From positions 1 through 64,000 of the forward strand of contig NZ_JADPKS010000006.1 of assembly GCF_023074175.1 (NCBI RefSeq): 64,000 nt of DNA, written 5' to 3'. Both the position numbers and the translations under genes were made by a program. Below, one piece after another: positions 62,198 to 64,000 of the stretch (the stretch's first letter is position 1; each line of letters starts with the position of its first letter). The notes beneath the pieces were generated by a model. The model had not been told where the DNA came from and made no database searches. It saw only the letters and a program-made list of their open reading frames with translations. The stretch is from Bradyrhizobium sp. 139. GTDB lineage: Bacteria; Pseudomonadota; Alphaproteobacteria; Rhizobiales; Xanthobacteraceae.

Positions 62198-63025
62198 ATG
62201 ACGGACGCAGCCACCACTGACCGCTGGATCCGCTGGCTTAACACGATGCAGCTGGTGCTCGCCGGCGTGCTGATCATGGCGCCGACGGTGTGGATGGTGC
62301 TGTCTTCGTTCAAGCCGTCCTTCGAGGTGACGGCCTATCCACCGACGCTGATCTTCACGCCGACGCTGGACAATTATGTCGAGCTGACCAAGACCACGCC
62401 GTTCCTGAGCTACGCGCTCAACAGCATCATCGTCACCGTCGGCTCGACCGCGCTCGGGTTGCTGTTCGGAATTCCCGCCGCTTTTGCCGTCTCCTGGACG
62501 CGCATTTCGTGGCCGGCGATCCTGACGCTCGCGGCGCGCATGGCGCCCGGCACGCTGTTCCTGCTGCCGTGGTACGTGATGTTCCGGCAGGTCGGCATGA
62601 TCGGCTCCTACACCGCGCTGATCCTCAGCCATGCGGTGATCACGCTGCCGATCGTGATCTGGGTTCTGATGCCATCCTTCGACGGCATTCCGCGCAGCGT
62701 CTTCGAGGCTGCGCAAGTCGATGGATGCAGCGTCACGCGCATCCTCTGGCGCATCGCGCTGCCGCTGGTGGCGTCCGGCGTCGCGGTTTCAGCGATCCTC
62801 GCCTTCGTCTTCTCGTGGAACTACTTCCTGTTTGCGCTGGTGCTCTCCAATGGCGACACCAAGACGCTGATCGCGGCGGCCTTCAACTTCATCGGTGAGG
62901 GCTCGACGCAATGGGGCGCTCTCATGGCCGCGGCGACGCTGATCGCATTGCCGCCGCTGGTGTTGGCGGCCCTGGTTCAGCGCTGGCTGGTGTCGGGACT
63001 GACGCTCGGTGCGGTGAAAGGCTAG
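62198..63025 (+). CDS. ABC sugar transporter permease (MalG-like)
   Basis: The protein has 275 residues from ATG 62198, four bases after the preceding stop. It has six membrane segments and an EAA loop EAAQVDGCSVTRILWRIALPL (about 181-201), typical of MalG/UgpE permeases. MalFGK-type systems use two such permeases with an ATPase dimer. A C-terminal segment WLVSGLTLGAVKG is a hallmark of this subfamily. The dehydrogenase gene starts a few bases later, so it is in the same operon. Confidence 0.92.
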   Translation: MTDAATTDRWIRWLNTMQLVLAGVLIMAPTVWMVLSSFKPSFEVTAYPPTLIFTPTLDNYVELTKTTPFLSYALNSIIVTVGSTALGLLFGIPAAFAVSWTRISWPAILTLAARMAPGTLFLLPWYVMFRQVGMIGSYTALILSHAVITLPIVIWVLMPSFDGIPRSVFEAAQVDGCSVTRILWRIALPLVASGVAVSAILAFVFSWNYFLFALVLSNGDTKTLIAAAFNFIGEGSTQWGALMAAATLIALPPLVLAALVQRWLVSGLTLGAVKG

Positions 63026-63032
63026 GTATCTG

Positions 63033-64000
63033 ATGAATTTATCACCCCGCCCGAATTCGATCATGCAGGCCGCAGTCTTCCATGGCGACGACCGCATCAC
63101 CATCGAGCGCGTGGCAATGCCTGACGTCGGCATCGGAGAAGTGCTGGTGCGCGTCTCGCGCACCGCGCTGTGCGGTTCCGACTTCAAGCTCTGGCACAAG
63201 GGCGCCGAGTTCATCGCAGGCCACGAGATCTTTGGCGTGGTCGAGCAGCCCGGCCATCGTCTGCATGGCCGCCGCTGCGCCGTCTACATTCCCCTGCACT
63301 GCGGCCACTGCGCCGCCTGCAGGCGTGGCGACACCCAGATGTGCCTGGACGTCTCCAGCCTGATCGGCTGGAACAGGCCGGGCGGCTACGCCGAATATGT
63401 ACCGGTGCCGGAAAATTGCCTGCTGCCGGTGCCCGACGACATCGAGGACAGTCTCGCGCCGCTGCTGCTCGACACTATCGGCACGTCCGGCCATGCCGTA
63501 CGGTTCGTCAGCCGCGTGGTGCCGCCGGGCGAGGCCGGCCCGGTTCTTGTCATGGGGGCGGGACCTGTCGGCCTCGGCGTCGTCCTGGCGCTCCGCGCGC
63601 TCGGCTACCACGATATCCATGTGGCGGATCCCAACGCGGCACGCCTCAAGATCGCGCAATCCTTCGGGGCGCAGGCGCATCCGGTCGGCGATACCTCGAA
63701 GCGTTTCGCCCTCATCATGGAATGCTCGGGCGCGCATGCCGCGCGCAACCTCGGTATCGAACTCGTCCTGCCGCGCGGCGCGCTGGTGCTGGTCGGCGAG
63801 AACGCCGCGCCCTGGACCATCGAGGAAGGCAAGGTGTTCCGCCGCAAGGATTTCTACATGATCCGGACCTTCTACTTCCCGGTCTCCGATTTCGAGCCGA
63901 ATGTCGAGCTGCTGCGCAAGTACAAGGACGAATACCGCGTTCTCGTCGATGGCGAGTTCGGCCTGTCGGCTTTGCCTGAGAATTTCGCCCGCTTCGCCAG
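63033..64000 (+). CDS. Zinc-dependent alcohol/polyol dehydrogenase (partial, runs off the end)
   Basis: At least 322 residues are present and no stop is reached before the window ends. The start is ATG 63033, or ATG 63063 (MQAAVFHGDD), which also makes a plausible N-terminus. Catalytic-zinc ligands appear in TALCGSDFKLWHKG and AGHE, and the structural-zinc Cys cluster in CGHCAACRRGDTQMC. The NAD-binding motif is VLVMGAGPVGLG. The family oxidises sugars or polyols such as sorbitol, threonine or gluconate derivatives. It is the last visible gene of the transporter operon and probably carries out the first oxidation of the imported substrate. Confidence 0.9.
   Translation, partial: MNLSPRPNSIMQAAVFHGDDRITIERVAMPDVGIGEVLVRVSRTALCGSDFKLWHKGAEFIAGHEIFGVVEQPGHRLHGRRCAVYIPLHCGHCAACRRGDTQMCLDVSSLIGWNRPGGYAEYVPVPENCLLPVPDDIEDSLAPLLLDTIGTSGHAVRFVSRVVPPGEAGPVLVMGAGPVGLGVVLALRALGYHDIHVADPNAARLKIAQSFGAQAHPVGDTSKRFALIMECSGAHAARNLGIELVLPRGALVLVGENAAPWTIEEGKVFRRKDFYMIRTFYFPVSDFEPNVELLRKYKDEYRVLVDGEFGLSALPENFARFA

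Overview
The window reads as chromosomal DNA of an alphaproteobacterium of the Bradyrhizobium type. The evidence is uniformly high GC content, a ctrA gene divergent from fliI-fliJ, a cheW-cheY-cheB-cheR run, DUF6894 and similar small rhizobial proteins, and several palindromic intergenic repeats of the kind common in that genus. This assignment is an inference from gene content. I saw no rRNA, tRNA, CRISPR array, insertion sequence or prophage.

Layout. 1-2707 is the end of a chemotaxis operon (cheW end, cheY, cheB, cheR). 2876-4868 (minus) is a DUF350 / Ser-Gly-rich membrane protein / glutathionylspermidine-synthase-like operon whose first two genes look broken, by a frameshift and an in-frame TAG. 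5037-8055 holds ctrA (minus), fliI and fliJ; flhA lies at 13242-15383 (minus). Between them are an ECF sigma/anti-sigma pair, an AraC regulator, an NDH-2-like flavoprotein and a small membrane peptide. 15687-21071 (minus) is a seven-gene periplasmic copper-handling cluster: His-rich protein, lipoprotein, TolC-like lipoprotein, multicopper oxidase, CusF-like protein, cytochrome c and DUF305 protein. 21220-27225 holds an MFS transporter, a TetR regulator and a three-subunit PaoABC-type molybdenum enzyme.

27267-40974 is rich in amine and amino-acid catabolism. It has two XRE-cupin regulators, an omega-aminotransferase, a DadA-like dehydrogenase, a polar amino-acid ABC transporter, a PuuB-like oxidase, a gamma-glutamyltransferase, an enoyl-CoA hydratase, a decayed PQQ sugar dehydrogenase and an acetylpolyamine amidohydrolase.

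41015-49687 (minus) is a compact cryptic nonribosomal peptide locus. It contains a 2148-residue synthetase of order A-PCP-C-A-PCP-C, a 56-residue Lys-rich protein, a phosphopantetheinyl transferase and a luciferase-type flavin monooxygenase. The second A domain lacks the Asp that normally binds an alpha-amino group, and its pocket resembles that of beta-alanine domains. The protein ends in a C domain with no thioesterase or reductase. This is the best candidate here for an undescribed system.

Divergent from the synthetase lies a large SAM-cyclase-AAA-TPR protein translationally coupled to an isoaspartate-methyltransferase-like protein (49824-54079). 54175-57962 holds cell-surface genes (DUF6492 glycosyltransferase-like protein, GH10 xylanase with export signal, Wzx-type flippase). 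57972-64000 is a sugar or polyol uptake and oxidation regulon: lacI-SDR on one side, ABC transporter and Zn-dehydrogenase on the other, with a perfect palindromic operator between them.
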